This document shows, piece by piece, positions 14,816 to 14,892 of a stretch of DNA of 14,892 bases. The DNA is from UBA1413 sp964552955 (GTDB lineage: Bacteria > Bacteroidota > Bacteroidia > Bacteroidales > Prolixibacteraceae). The translations under genes were made by a program, and so were the position numbers. Within the stretch, counting starts at the first letter, position 1; the number at the start of each line of letters is the position of its first letter. A model generated the notes under the pieces. It had not been told where the DNA came from. It ran no database searches and saw only the letters and a program-made list of their open reading frames with translations. The DNA is taken from the NCBI GenBank assembly GCA_964552955.1, contig CAZKIU010000063.1:1-14892 (forward strand). The letters are read 5' to 3'.

Positions 14816-14892
14816 ATGGCATTTTGCACAAATTGTGGAAAGGCGCTGGGCAGCGGAGTCAACTTCTGTCCGGGCTGCGGCACCCGGGTGGC
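14816..14892 (+). CDS. N-terminal zinc-ribbon protein, cut by right window edge
   Basis: The first 25 codons of a gene that runs off the window. It opens MAFCTNCGKAL with C4-x2-C7-x10-C18-x2-C21, a classic N-terminal zinc ribbon of the kind that often precedes membrane helices or large domains in bacterial proteins. The cysteine spacing is identical to the C-terminal ribbon of the preceding gene. The gap from that gene is 90 bases and holds only a weak hairpin (CTGCC at 14750-14754, GGCAG at 14761-14765), so it could belong to the same transcript. Function cannot be judged from the fragment. Confidence 0.75.
   Translation, partial: MAFCTNCGKALGSGVNFCPGCGTRV

Overview
The window looks like the chromosome of a member of the Bacteroidota, probably an anaerobic or facultative Bacteroidales-type organism. 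The evidence is indirect: genes mostly start without a strong Shine-Dalgarno sequence, intergenic DNA is AT-rich, and gene content includes a secreted multi-domain carbohydrate-active enzyme and a TorF-like porin. No rRNA, tRNA, CRISPR array, insertion sequence or phage gene was seen. The taxonomic call is an inference.

Left part, minus strand (1-5599). In order of transcription there is a secreted two-domain protein (5599 to 2582), with a CE15 glucuronoyl-esterase domain fused to a GH78-like alpha-L-rhamnosidase domain; then a 520-bp AT-rich gap with several inverted repeats; then a TorF-type outer-membrane porin (2060 to 1413); then tryptophanase (1239 to beyond the left edge). The tryptophanase leader holds a 10-codon open frame with a Trp-Pro pair that could be a TnaC-like leader peptide. 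The glycan enzyme would release ester-linked and rhamnose-capped plant or algal glycan at the cell surface. The tryptophanase would ferment tryptophan to indole, pyruvate and ammonia.

Middle (5600-6128). A decayed N-terminal remnant of a serine hydrolase/beta-lactamase-fold protein lies on the minus strand. It appears to have lost its start codon and its frame before the catalytic SxxK motif.

Right part (6129-14892). Two very large secreted or membrane-anchored proteins of unknown function (1177 and 1302 residues) are on the plus strand. They differ at the N-terminus but share a C-terminal plan: hydrophobic/helical segment, helical linker, then a module with F-R-x-P, D-x-D, H-Q and D-[FY]-[ST] positions in the same order. 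Between them, on the opposite strand, is a small two-helix DUF3592-like membrane protein. Four bases after the 1302-residue gene comes a two-helix membrane protein ending in a zinc ribbon. At the right edge another zinc-ribbon protein begins with the same cysteine spacing. This right-hand cluster is the best candidate for an undescribed system. It could be a cell-envelope or secretion-associated apparatus, or a toxin-like pair, but no function can be assigned from sequence alone.
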